Source: Darksidea phi
Lineage: Eukaryota > Ascomycota > Dothideomycetes > Pleosporales > Lentitheciaceae
Direction of reading: 5' to 3'
NCBI GenBank assembly: GCA_030770425.1
Contig: JASJFT010000064.1
Coordinates: 1-64,000, forward strand
Length of the DNA stretch: 64,000 bases
The notes under the pieces were generated by a model, which made no database searches, was not told the DNA's origin, and saw nothing but the letters and a program-made list of their open reading frames with translations. The translations under genes and the position numbers were made by a program. Every line of letters starts with the position of its first letter. Position 1 is the first letter of the stretch. Positions 11,736-22,506 of this stretch are shown piece after piece.

Positions 11736-12274
11736 ATTGACGGGAATGGTAGAAGTGCAACGCTCGCGAGGCTGTTCGACAAGACGAGGTTACGGAAGGG
11801 CGAGAAGCTGGCAATGAAACTGCTAAAGGGAAGCAATCGCGGTTGCGAGCGTGGAGAGTAGAACAAGTCTGTGCCTCGCTATGTTGAACTCGCTATACTG
11901 TAGACAAATACCTCTAGAAAAAAAAGGTAATAAAGTTAGTAGTCGCAGCGGACAAGATCGGTGAACCTGCGGGGTCTAGGGCTGCCTCAACGCTGGACGG
12001 AATAGTTAAACGTGCATGGTTGGTCGCAAAAATGGCTCTAGGCACCCAATTAAGACGTAGTGGCTGCCATTACCGCTTTGGGGAAGACCCCTCTCGTGGC
12101 CACCACGGATTTCCCAAATGGGTATGTCCCGCAAGAAGCGTGTCGGGCCACGCGACCGTTTGTAGTTGATTGAACGGCAGGTGCTCAAATGCTCACTATT
12201 TAGGTTTTGCTTTCTTTTCTAAAACATTTGACTAGCTCCTACTTACCAGCCGCCACAGTAACCTCTTAGCAAAG
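11736..12274. promoter_or_regulatory. Shared divergent promoter of polyol dehydrogenase and transketolase
   Basis: 539 bp between the two start codons, with pyrimidine-rich stretches just upstream of the transketolase ATG (about 12205-12260). Co-regulation is inferred from the geometry. No defined activator site was identified. Confidence 0.5.
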
Positions 12275-14607
12275 ATGTACGAGGACGCAGACACACCACA
12301 GGTCAATGGTGATGGCCACACCAATTACGGCAAGAACGCTGTTAACGGGTTGAAGGAGGAGGAAATGACCGAGGACTCGTCTATGCAGAAACTATCGAGC
12401 GACCATGATCTAGTTCTGAAGACTTTCAGACTACTGATTGCAGATCTTTGCGAACAGTTTGGGGGGGGCCACCCTGGGTAGGTAACTATCTTCGAGGCAA
12501 AAGGCTTGGTAGCTGAAATCCGGTAGAGGAGCCATCGGTATGGCCGCGATTGGAACTGCGTTGTGGAAGTACGTGATGCGATATGCACCGCACAGCCCAG
12601 ATTACTTCAATCGCGATCGATTTGTCCTGTCAAATGGTATGAGGCGATCTAGCACAGAGGCGCGTTGAAAAGCTGTCCTAACGTGCCCAGGCCACACATG
12701 TTTGTTCCAGTACACTTGGCTGCATCTCACAGGATACAAGGCCATGACATTCGACCAGCTGAAGTCATATCACTCAGATCGTGTGGATGCACTGTGCCCA
12801 GGTCATCCCGAAATCGAACATGAGGGGATTGAAGTAACGACTGGACCTCTGGGACAGGGTGTTGCCAACGCGGTTGGTCTCGCCATTGCGACGAAAAACC
12901 TTCAGGCCACCTACAACCGGCCTGGCTTTGAGGTCGTGTCAAATCACACCTGGTGCATGATCGGAGACGCATGCCTGCAGGAAGGGGTTGCTCTGGAAGC
13001 TATTTCTTTCGCAGGCCACTTAAAGCTGAGCAACCTTGCCATCATCTACGACAACAACCAGGTCACATGCGATGGTAGCGTGGATCTGACCAATACGGAA
13101 GATGTGAACGCAAAGATGAGGGCGTGCGGATGGGATGTGATCGATATCGAGGACGGTTGCTTCGACATTGAGGGCATAGTGAACGCGCTGAATCAAGCGA
13201 GAGCATCCACGGAGAAACCCACATTCATCAACGTGAGAACCATCATCGGCCTTGGAAGTGCCGTGGCTGGCGATGCCGTAGCGCATGGTGCTGCTTTTGG
13301 CACCGCAGACGTGGCGAACATGAAGAAGATGTACGGCTTCAACCCAGAGGAGCACTTTGTTATCGACGAACAGGTGCGCAAGTTCTTCAAGGATATACCG
13401 GCAAAAGGCCAGGAGCTAGTGCAATCATGGGAACAGAAGGTCCGGGACTATGAGGCGACATATCCCGAGCTCGGCGCAGAGTTTCGCAGGCGGATCGAGG
13501 GTCGGCTACCGGAGAACTGGAAGGACTTGATTCCGTCTTCTTTCTCAGAGAAGCCCACGGCGACTCGCGCGGCTTCTGGCTTGGTGTTCAACCCGATCGC
13601 GCAACAATGCGACAGCTTCATGGTTGGCACTGCGGACCTTTCGCCCTCGGTCAACATGATGTGGAAGGGCAAGGTCGACTTCCAACACGTGAGTATGCCG
13701 TGTTATAATAGGGATCAGAATGCGCACTGATGTCGGTTAGCCTGACCTGAAGACGACATGCGGCATCACCGGGAATTATGGCGGGCGATATATCCATTAC
13801 GGCGTACGCGAACATGCCATGTGTGCCATTTCCAACGGCATCGCAGCTTTTGCGCCCAACACCTTTGTCCCGATCACGTCCTCCTTCTTCATGTTCTATC
13901 TGTACGCAGCTCCAGCCGTCCGAATGGGTGCGCTGCAGAACTTTCAGATCATCCACGCCGCCACCCACGACTCAATTGGCATGGGCGAGGACGGCCCGAC
14001 ACATCAGCCTATCGAGCTGGCGAACCTGTACCGAGCCATGCCGAACTTGTTGTATATCCGGCCGGGTGACAGCGAGGAGACGGCGGGCGCATGGATTGCC
14101 GCGATTGAGGCAAAGCACACATCCACCATCATCTCGACATCGCGACACGCTCTGCCACAGCTGGCCCAGACGCGGCAGGCCGGCGTGGCAAAGGGCGCAT
14201 ACGTGTTGGACGAGGTCGAGGATGCCGACGTGACGCTGATCGGGGTGGGTGCCGAGCTGTCGTTCGCCGTAGAAGTTGCGAAGGGGCTCAAGGGCGGGAA
14301 CATCAAGGCGCGCGTCATCAGCTTCCCGTGCTGGCGGCTGTTCGAGGCCCAGTCGCTGGAGTACAGGCGCCAGGTGTTGAGGAGGCACCGCATCCCCGCC
14401 GTCGTCATCGAGCCGTACGCGCCGAACGGCTGGGAGAGGTATGCCAACGCCGGTATTTGTATGAAGCGTTTCGGCCACAGTTTGCCGGGAAAGGCGGCCT
14501 ACAAGTTCTTTGGTTATGAGGTCCCGATCATGACATCGAAGATTAGCAACTACCTGCAGGACATCAAGATGGACGACATTCTGCGCCAGGAGTTTGTTGA
14601 GCTATAA
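12275..14607 (+). CDS. Transketolase of the dihydroxyacetone synthase type
   Basis: Exons 12275-12477, 12527-12636, 12691-13688 and 13741-14607 join in frame to 725 residues, the usual transketolase/DAS length. This thiamine-diphosphate enzyme transfers two-carbon ketol units; the DAS branch can use formaldehyde as acceptor. Motifs in order: GGGHPG (start of the TPP domain), LSNGH, CPGHPE and GIEVTTGPLGQG (the DAS-like form of the GTPGHPE loop), GDACLQEG...YDNNQ (metal and TPP binding), then HYGVREHAM (pyrimidine-domain Glu), HDSIGMGEDGPTHQP and the C-terminal domain. It ends in VEL, which is not a canonical peroxisomal SKL-type signal, so a cytosolic location is possible. It is divergent from the polyol dehydrogenase and followed by decayed regulator and reductase genes. 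Confidence 0.93.
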
Positions 14608-14861
14608 GTGCGGGTGGTAGGCAATGAATTGCAGGCGTTTGGGCCGCATCTACAGGCGAGGATAGACGGCAGGTACGCATGTACGAAAAGTTTCGGAGGA
14701 GGGACATAATCGTGATTCCACCAAGTGCTTGGTGATGAAGTTTGTGCGGTTGAGGGGTGAGTGAGCCAAAGAGACGCGTCCTACCGAGGTCCAGGCCCAA
14801 GCGCCCATTCCCATGCCCGTCTAGTCTACCAGTTGACCGCATCATCATCCATGGCATGATG

Positions 14862-15982
14862 CCTAGCAAGCGACGCCGGTTCGCTCACGATGCAGCCGCA
14901 TCAGACGCCTTCATGCCGACTTTGCTACCCATACCCACGCCCCAGTCTGCACCCACTAGCGATCACTCTGAGAGCATAGACCCATCCCTATCCATGTCGC
15001 CAACGACGAGCTGGGGCTTTGATGAGTTCGCACACCATCCGGACTATCTAGCTTCACAGCAGGAACTCTGAGCTCTGCTGTTCACACAGCCCGTTTCGCC
15101 GTGCCTACGCGTGCCGGGACGCCAGTGGACGATGATGACGACTCTCCCGGGACATCATTCAACATCAAGCAAACTCTCACCAAGGAAAGGCGTGTGCAGC
15201 ACCTGGAGAATTACATCTCTCAAGTGGCGCCATGGGTACTCGCACCAACTTCCTTCTTAAGAACTGCAGCTAACCGTGATTCAGCTTGACATGTTTGACG
15301 GTAACCGAGATGGTGCCGAAAGGACGCTACTAAGGTCATCCAAGTGGCTGCCAGCAAACACACCAAAGAGTTCACCGAAGCACTGTTGCGGGACCCGCAC
15401 TCTCCGGACATGTACGCGAACTAGCTGTCTATTCTTGTGTCAAGGCTTCTGAGCTCGTCTCCAATCCCGACCGATTCGTGGGGCTTCGGGAAGATAATTC
15501 ATGCAACACAAGGCAGTTCCAGCATCGCTGGTTCGGTCTGTAGGATCAACTCGCCAATTGGTCTCTAAATCCCCAAGGATTTGGTACCCGTCGCGATCAC
15601 GCACTCGCTCGCCTTTCCCCAGATGTTCTTTGCCCGTTGGGCAGCAATATCGTCTAAGCAGCTCTACCACACTACTTGTGTACTGCTTTTGGCTGACAGC
15701 CCAAAGCAAAACCCGGCCTTGTATTCTTCGCCTCCCTCATCGATACTCTGGTATGCTAAGCGAATATGCGGTATATCCCTGGCAAACCCTCACGAGTGCT
15801 GCTTGAACAACGCCATCCAACCACTCTGGATCGCAGGTCAATTGCCCAGTCACAGCTCGGAGCAAGCGCTTGTGACAAAGACGATCTGTCACATCGAGGC
15901 CTTGGCTAGCTGGACCGCATGCTAGCGGGTCCGAGATCTCGAGCAAGCTTGGGGTACAAAGTCCGAGCAGCGGTAGCAGCAA
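14862..15982 (+). pseudogene. Fungal transcription factor pseudogene (fungal-specific TF domain)
   Basis: Segments typical of the regulatory domain of Zn-cluster regulators follow one another in changing frames. A basic start (SKRRRF) is followed by YLASQQEL, then a TGA where Arg (CGA) is expected, a frame change to PTRAGTP, and YISQVAPW. A clean intron at 15236-15284 joins to LDMFD. Next come SKWLPA, a shifted RDPHSPDMYAN ending at TAG, and the well-kept C-terminal part (15581-15925) with MFFARWAAISSKQLYHT, AKRICGISLANP and CLNNAIQPLWIAG, a TAG, then RVRDLEQAW. No zinc-cluster DNA-binding domain is seen upstream, and the middle appears deleted. It lies directly downstream of the transketolase gene and could once have regulated it. 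Confidence 0.75.
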
Positions 15983-15984
15983 AT

Positions 15985-18157
15985 GGACCTAAATAATGAC
16001 TGAGCACCATTCTGCCATAGTCACCACCCCTCGGCCTGCCTCCAAACCTGTCTGTGTCCTTCGACATAGTGAGCAGTATTCAACCCGGTCAATCGCTGTG
16101 CTTTCTTCAGCGTATTCAAGATCACGTTGCGCTGGCTTTGCTGGGTCCAATTCGAGCCGCTATGAGCAGCGACGCCAAAAGGCTCGGCTCCCAGCAATAC
16201 CCTCGGTCATTATTGAGGGCGATACCGCAAATTCTATGCATCTGGCACAGCAACGACATCGACGAAGAGTTTGAATGTGCGTGATCCATAAAGCGGGGCG
16301 TGTTCTACAACAAAGGTACCATGCTCGTGTGGTACGGCTCGACAACCAGCTGTTTGAAAGCCTGTGTGCGATGCTTGTACCATTTCTCGAAGCCGATTAT
16401 GAGTGTCTCTCTATAGCTCGACACGACTCGAGCTGTAACGCCGCTACAGCCAACAATCTGCCGCGGCTGAAAATGCTAGCATTCACGTATAGCGCTACGG
16501 CTTCGTGGGCTCACTGAAAAACGCCGTTAGCATTTTCCACTGCGCTGTACCCCCAGGTTACGCTCAGGATGGCAATGGGATCTTAAACGGGAATGTGTTC
16601 ATTAGGACAACGGTCAGCTCTACGTCCAATATCAGCTTCAACCCTCGAGACACGCACGGTATGCCTCTCACCTAGTCTTGCAATAAGTCAGAATGCGGAA
16701 GCCGCTAGAGAACTTTTACTAACTTCGGGCAGATGTATTTCTAATATCTTTCAATCCGCACTGATGACATCTTCCTGCTTCCAAAGGCGCGAAAGGTCGG
16801 CAATCGCAGTCCTTGTGACATCGACTACATCCGGCAAAATCTGATGGGATTTATCTTGACTAGGCTACTACTGCTCGTGCAGATGCGCAAGTATAGCCAT
16901 ATTAGACTTTTGACCGGTATAACGAGCATTGAGCGATGTCTCCACAAATACCAGCAATCCGGATCGAATGAAGCGTAAATCCTTCGAGAGCTGCAGCAGT
17001 TCGCAGCCAAAACATTGGTTCATGTCGCAAGTGTCCATCTATTACCCGGAATCGCCAGATTAGCATTGCCTCCCCTACCCGGTAACCATCACTTACCCAC
17101 GGCACAATTTCGTATTAGTAGTGTTTCAGATGATTCAAGATATGTTCATCGTGCAACTCATAGTTTCCGGCATTGTCCGCAGTATCCGTCTGTAGCCAGG
17201 CTTGTAATCCTTGATTTCGTCCGAAGTCTTGAAGCCCAAAAGTCTCTGGAATCCTTTGCACCTCCCTCGAGCCGTGTCCGCCTCGAGTGTCATTTGACAC
17301 ATGTCCGGCGGGCAACGATGGACTAGGAGAGTCTAGTTAGTCTACAGGACCAGTGTTCACGCTTCCCAAAGAGGTAAGACCATGCAATGCGAATTCATAA
17401 CGTTCCGCCGATGGGCTTACAACGTCTGGTGCGGTCCATAGGGGTTGTTCTTCGTTCTTCTCTACGAGAAGTAGTCGGCTTAGAAGCAGCGCTTGGAGCC
17501 TTTCCAGCTTCCGCATCTCTGCTCTTCGTTTCATTTTCTTGCTCTCGATCTCATTTCAGTGCTTTTATCCGAGACAAACCACTAATCCTCAGCACTCAGC
17601 TATCATAACAGCATTTTAGTTTGCCAGACAATGCATCACACGAATTCGGAGCAAACTTTGCTGATGGACGTACCTGGAGACCGTGTACTCCACACTGCTT
17701 TGCACCGCCGGCGTGAAATTGCTTTTTCCCGGGATCTTGAAAGCGGCGGCGTATCGACACTTGAACCCTTTCGATATGCAATTCTGACACTTCGGCTTGC
17801 TTTCATCGCCTACATGCGTGTCAGTTTAGAACCCACACGAGGACCACGGTTGCCATGCACATTTTTGGCGACGCGTTCGGCACGTCAAGCATCCCGCCCG
17901 CGATCTCTTCGTTCGGGATGTCGCTGGAGTATCAGCACCCTCAACTTGCACTGCGGACTCTAAGAGGTTGCAAAGCTAGGGTAAACTATGCATCTCTCGA
18001 TCGCGTCGCGTTGAAGAGGAACGGGCAAGTGCCGATAATCCCATCCATGGAAATCATAGGCACCGGCATAATCCCACTCCTCTTCGGCTGCGGGGTCGAG
18101 CGCGATTTCAGCTCTGGGCGTCATATTCCATCGTGCTGGATTTCCTCGGGGCTTCAA
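15985..18157 (-). pseudogene. Zn(II)2Cys6 transcription factor pseudogene
   Basis: Read on the minus strand from 18157. An N-terminal frame ends at 17960 and a one-base shift joins it to the DNA-binding domain. That domain is complete once a 51 bp intron (17860-17810) is removed, with cysteine spacing CX2CX6CX6CX2CX6C between RSRAGC and KGFKC. A second intron-like gap (donor GTACGT near 17665) follows. Then come a TGA at an expected Arg position, YEFALHGLTSLG (about 17380), HLKHYYEIVPWV (about 17100), heavily broken sequence at 16950-16450, and a recognisable C-terminal regulatory part (about 16330-15990) with SSMSLLCQMHRICGIALNND. Several stops and frameshifts make it non-functional. It converges tail-to-tail on the plus-strand regulator pseudogene. 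Confidence 0.75.
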
Positions 18158-18482
18158 AGGTCAATCATAATCCGAAAGCTCTTTCGTCAGTTTCAGCCAT
18201 GAGCGTATTGTGTTGCGCGTCTTATTCGACTTCCATTGATAAATGCATCTTTTTTTTTTTTAAGAAAATTGACTTCGACTTCATGTCCCCGATAGGAAAT
18301 TCCGAGAGCCTGCCAACCAAAAGCCTCCTTTAGTAGTGGTGTCTGCACTTGTTACCCTTCCAATTCCGCAAAACTTGTCTCAACGATGTAGCTTTGAAGA
18401 GCATTCAACATTTTTATGCTTTTCAACTTATTCCTCGAGCTACTCTTCGCCATATCAATGCACCATCCGCCAAAAACATCAT

Positions 18483-19260
18483 GTCCACCATGAAGCTTGC
18501 ATACTCAATGCTCTTCGTGGGCTTCGAGCTCTGGAAAGTCTCCAAGCATATCACTGCCGACGCTACCTACAAAGCTAGTATGACCGAGTCGTCCTTCTAT
18601 ATGCAACTAGCACGCTCTTTAGGCATCAACCCGGCTATTGCCTTTCCAACGGCGCATACGACTATCAGAACTAGAACGCAACCGGCGAGGGTATCCGACA
18701 AGCCATCAATAAGACCCCTGTTAAGCGTCAAATCACTGTTACCACGGAGCTATGGAACAACTATCTTAGCAACGAACATACGCTTCCCATGGTAAAGAAG
18801 TAGAATGAGGCATGGACTGTGGGATATATCGACTTATCCCTGGCCCACGCCCCTTGTGCGTTGGAGTATGTGGATCTGGAGGACAAGAGGTGTCCTGGGA
18901 GCTACTTTCTGTTTGCTTCCTTCCTTTCAGCTGATGGTAGATGTCGGGGCTAGTAGATGCCAGACAGCAAAAACTTTTCCCCACTCACGTCCATATTTGC
19001 GGAAACAGGAACAGCTCGAAGCTCTCATCGTCCAGGATATCTGGAGTGGCAAACTTCCAGGCGCAATCCCTCCATGAAATCTATACCTAAAGCAAGCACC
19101 CTATCTCCTTGCTACAGATCGAACATCAGCCATACCCCGTGGAACCCTAGCTCACTAGAATGGCATAAAAGCATAAATTTGTAGTAACCGTATACTCTTC
19201 TTCAGCCCGCAGAGCTTGTTGGAGCTGCCGGAGACGTTTATCGGGGGATATAGTGACATC
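18483..19260 (+). pseudogene. Aldo/keto reductase pseudogene (xylose-reductase-like)
   Basis: AKR landmarks occur in order across three frames: MKLAYSMLFVGFELWKVSKHITAD (in the first ~80 bp), GYCLSNGAYDYQN (usual form GYRLFDGAxDYGN), GEGIRQAINKTPVKRQ, TTELWNNYLSNEHTLP, GYIDLSLAHAPCALEYVDLEDKR (about 18820-18890), LQIEHQPYPVEP (about 19112) and FSPQSLLELPETF (about 19200). In-frame TAG stops and frameshifts break it. Of the catalytic tetrad, Tyr and His are visible, the Asp position reads Asn and the Lys position reads Glu. The family reduces aldoses such as D-xylose and L-arabinose to polyols, which would feed the polyol dehydrogenase at 10.3-11.7 kb. Confidence 0.75.
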
Positions 19261-19325
19261 GGTTTGATAGAAGGAATTCGATCGCCTCTACCGGATAGGA
19301 GCTACCATACCCAAGGGGATGAGAA

Positions 19326-19470
19326 GCCCTTAAACACAGGACTCATACTCCGATGTTAAGAAAGAGTCATTATCAAGCTTAGTAGCGAGCCAAAGTCATT
19401 CACAGGTCATCAGGGTCTTAAGCCACCCAAAAAAGTTACTCTCACTTCAGAAGGAGTTGACGCGATCGCG
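19326..19470 (+). repeat. Dispersed repeat copy 1
   Basis: Starts gcccttaaacacaggactca and ends gttgacgcgatcgcg. It aligns with copy 2 over its whole length except for an internal deletion of about 40 bp, and shares gagtcattatcaagct exactly with copy 3. No terminal inverted repeats or coding sequence were seen. Confidence 0.8.
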
Positions 19471-20389
19471 GTGTATCATTACATTGTTGGTGACGCCCGG
19501 AATCAACTCAATGACTCAGAACCTCAGAAAGCGCCTGGATTTATCCTGTCTTTCTAGATAAGATCGAGGGTCAAGAGTGACTTGAAGGTATGAAATTGCA
19601 TAATGCGGTCTGGGTGTCGATAGGAGCTCAAGCCATACACATCAATGGTCGTTGAGTGGGAGATAGACATTACTGCAATGAAGGGAGGTTTATTGTAAGC
19701 TTACCAGATGCTGCCATTATTGGCTGTGGAGTGCAAGAATGGAACAATTGACAAGGTTGGAAGTACGAGAGGAGTTGAGATTGTCAGTAGCTTTCATTGA
19801 AGGTCGGCACAGCTCTTTCACATCGGTCAGATGTAAGTCATGGGCAATATCGCGTCAGTCCGGGATAGGACAGACATTGAAGGTCGGGAACCCCTTGGCA
19901 CTCATTGGCCCATGTATCAGAGGATAAATGGAGCGGAAGTAGGTCTACTCATACGAGAATATTGAAATCAAGTCATCGGCTAGGAAAACATAGAATTAGT
20001 GCTCACTTATGAGCTCGAAGCATGCTGTACTGGCCGTAAATCTTCAACATGGATTGACATTACAGCCATCGAGTCATTGTATTTTAAAGTCATCAAGCAA
20101 AAGAGCAATTCTGGTGCTCATGCATTCTTCACGGGAATCAAGCTTACGTATGGTTCTAGAGCTCACCCACAAGCTTTTCACGAAGCAAAGGTCTCTAGTA
20201 CAGTCCTCGCCACATGCTGTTGCGCACAGGCCAGCTGGCGCTAAACAGCTGTACTAGCCTTGCGTTTCGCGAATCTCCAACACCTGAACCTTTCCATCAA
20301 CTTCGCACGAAACATCATCTTGTTCGTCTCGATTTTGCGTTTGACCGCCTGGCTGACAGGAGCCCAGTGCCATGCAAATGCTCATTCCA
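19471..20389 (+). other. Degenerate stretch, no assignable gene
   Basis: Short open segments in several frames, for example 19999-20244 with GAHAFFTGIKLTYGSRAHPQ, look protein-like but match nothing I can name. It is flanked by pseudogenes and is probably part of the same decayed region. Confidence 0.4.
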
Positions 20390-20715
20390 TATCCATCGAG
20401 CCGGAGCGAGCTGTGCAGAAGGGACGGTTGCAGCCCGGCCGCATGCTGCTAGTTAATACCGTCACCGGACGCATTGTTGACAATGCTGAGCTGAAGCAAA
20501 CTGTCACCGCTCATCAAGACTTCCGGTACGGGGTCGAGATGGACCTTTTGACCTTGCTTAAGTTTAAGGTATTAGTTGGCGAGAAGGGCGTGGATCTTAC
20601 TAACGCACTCACAGAGACTCACGTCTAGGAAGATCCTCACTTAAAGGCCTTCGGATACTCGCTTAATAGGTTACTCTGATTCTCGCGCCCATGGCTGCGA
20701 CTCAAAGGAGGCTCT
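20390..20715 (+). pseudogene. Glutamate synthase (GOGAT) fragment
   Basis: The plus-strand reading contains SIEPERAVQKGRLQPGRMLLVNT, GRIVDNAELKQ and LTNALTETHV, a TAG, then EDPHLKAFGYSLN and PMAATQR. This is the order of the segment between the glutaminase domain and the central domain of large eukaryotic/fungal glutamate synthase (KGRLQPGRMLLVDT...AFGYSxEQ...APMAADSKEA). Only about 110 of roughly 2,100 residues are present and the end is frameshifted, so this is an isolated gene fragment and not a gene. Confidence 0.7.
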
Positions 20716-21830
20716 TAGACCCATGCTTTTCTTGCATGCCTTTCATAGAGTACAATTCCTATCCAAGCGACGAAGCGGCCCACGCGAGACGCGAGGTTTC
20801 TACACACCATACCTTCCCGAAGCAGCCCGTCTCTAACACATTAATCAAAGAGACGACAGAAAAAAAGGTCATGGCTGCCTTTACCTTCTTCCAACAACCA
20901 CCCCATTGGAAGAGAAATAAATGCTATAAAAGAGTCAAGTCGCTCCTCTGCATAGACAACATCGCAGCTCGCCGAGCCCAGGATGTCATCAACAACATCA
21001 AGGATGTCACGCACTCCCGAGGCTTCAATATCGAAATACCAGACAGGGAAGGACATTTACCTCATTCCCTTCCAGAATGAGCGTCTGGCCGAGAAGCGCA
21101 GTGCGCGTATGACCCGCTAGGTTGCATTCGTCAAGTTCGTTCCTCCGAAGCAGGCTATGCGCGCGCTAGGTAAAGATCCGGGTGGTGAAGCAATCGAAGA
21201 TTTGCAGGAGGCGTTTGATCGCAACGAAAGCTGCAACTACGATACGCATAGGATGAGCTCACGCATGCGCTGTCAGCCTCCGATGATCCCATCCGAACGC
21301 CTTCGTCAACACTCACGACAATAAGGTCTGGCAGGTGGAGGATAGCATGATATTTCAAGCTACGATGCAGCCCGTTGTAGACGAACACCGACAGCTCTTC
21401 GAGGTGCGATGGTCACCTCACGCGATGGTGTACAACGGGTATCGCTCAGCTCGTTACACTGAAACCTTCCCACACCCTCGCAAACCTTCGCAAAACTCGT
21501 CGCTGTCATCAAAAGCGCGGATTTGGAGGTGTGGAGATGGGGTAGTCCTGCTGGACCACCAAGGAATTATGATACAAGCTCGATCCGGATACACGTAGAC
21601 TCTCTAGATGAAGGGGCTACGAAAAGAGCAATGGAGATTTGCACCGGTCTAAGATTCCGTGAAGGGATACTAGACGTGAGACTGGCCGAACTGAATCCGA
21701 CCGCCCGGAGAAGTCACTGGATGCGATGTGGGAGGCTGAGCATGCGGGACCGGATGGCTCAGGGTTAGGAAGATCGCTTTGGTAGAAGTCATTTGACGGA
21801 CGCTGCCGGGTTGGAGCTGCCATATCAGGT
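20716..21830 (+). pseudogene. Degenerate coding-like region of unknown origin
   Basis: Shifting plus-strand frames give protein-like stretches: SKYQTGKDIYLIPFQNERLAEKR then FVKFVPPKQAMRALGKDPGG (about 21010-21190), VWQVEDSMIFQATMQPVVDEHRQLFEVR (from about 21330) and ADLEVWRWGSPAGPP with IHVDSLDEGATKRAMEICTG (from about 21510). They are separated by stops. I do not recognise the family. They look like one or two decayed genes. Confidence 0.4.
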
Positions 21831-21996
21831 ACGTTCTTAATTTGAGTATGCTAACCACAGTTAACAGAGCAGCTCTAAGAGAACACGGCTTCGAATACCT
21901 AAGGAAAGAAGACTGAAGATCTTCCGATTTGATTCGATAAGGTTCGACAGATGATTTAAGATAAGCAAACAGGGTGATAACTCAGCATACGCAGCA

Positions 21997-22184
21997 GCCC
22001 TTAAATATAGGACTCAAACTCCAAGTTTGGTGACTTTGCTACGAGCCATACTTCAAAGTATGGTTAAGAAAAGGGTCGTTATTGGTAGCCTGCCAAAGTC
22101 ATCACGGATCACGACGCTCTTGAGCCTCACACGAAACACCAAAAACACTACTCTCTCACTGCAAAGCAGTTGACGCGCTCGCAA
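21997..22184 (+). repeat. Dispersed repeat copy 2 (longest)
   Basis: Starts gcccttaaatataggactca and ends gttgacgcgctcgcaagcg. It shares both ends with copy 1 and the central block (ccatac..gaagtatggtt..gagaaaagggtc and cgctcttgagcc) with copy 3 at 43.3 kb, in the same orientation. Confidence 0.8.
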
Positions 22185-22506
22185 GCGGTAGGGAAGGCAG
22201 CACATTTTTCGACAAAAGGACTTCAATGGGTGATGACTGATAGGGGATACGTCTGTTCAAGAAATACGACACGGCCACGATTACAACGCCCAGGGTATTC
22301 TTTCAAGTCAATTGGAATTGATTTCTGTCGCTATTCTGAGCTTTTGGCTAGCACAAGAGACCAAGCATCTGCGGCCACTGGCATAAACATACACGCCCCG
22401 TTATCGCCTTCCTACCGGATCCTTTGACCCCAGCCATTTGTTCCCATTGCAAAGTCTATTGAGCTGCCCGAGTAGTCGAGCGCGCTCCTCCTACATGGGT
22501 GCGTGT
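22185..22506. other. Intergenic, nothing supported
   Basis: Sequence between the repeat copy and the 3' end of the minus-strand gene at 22507. The 85-codon frame at 22170-22427 begins inside the repeat and is probably chance. Confidence 0.5.
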
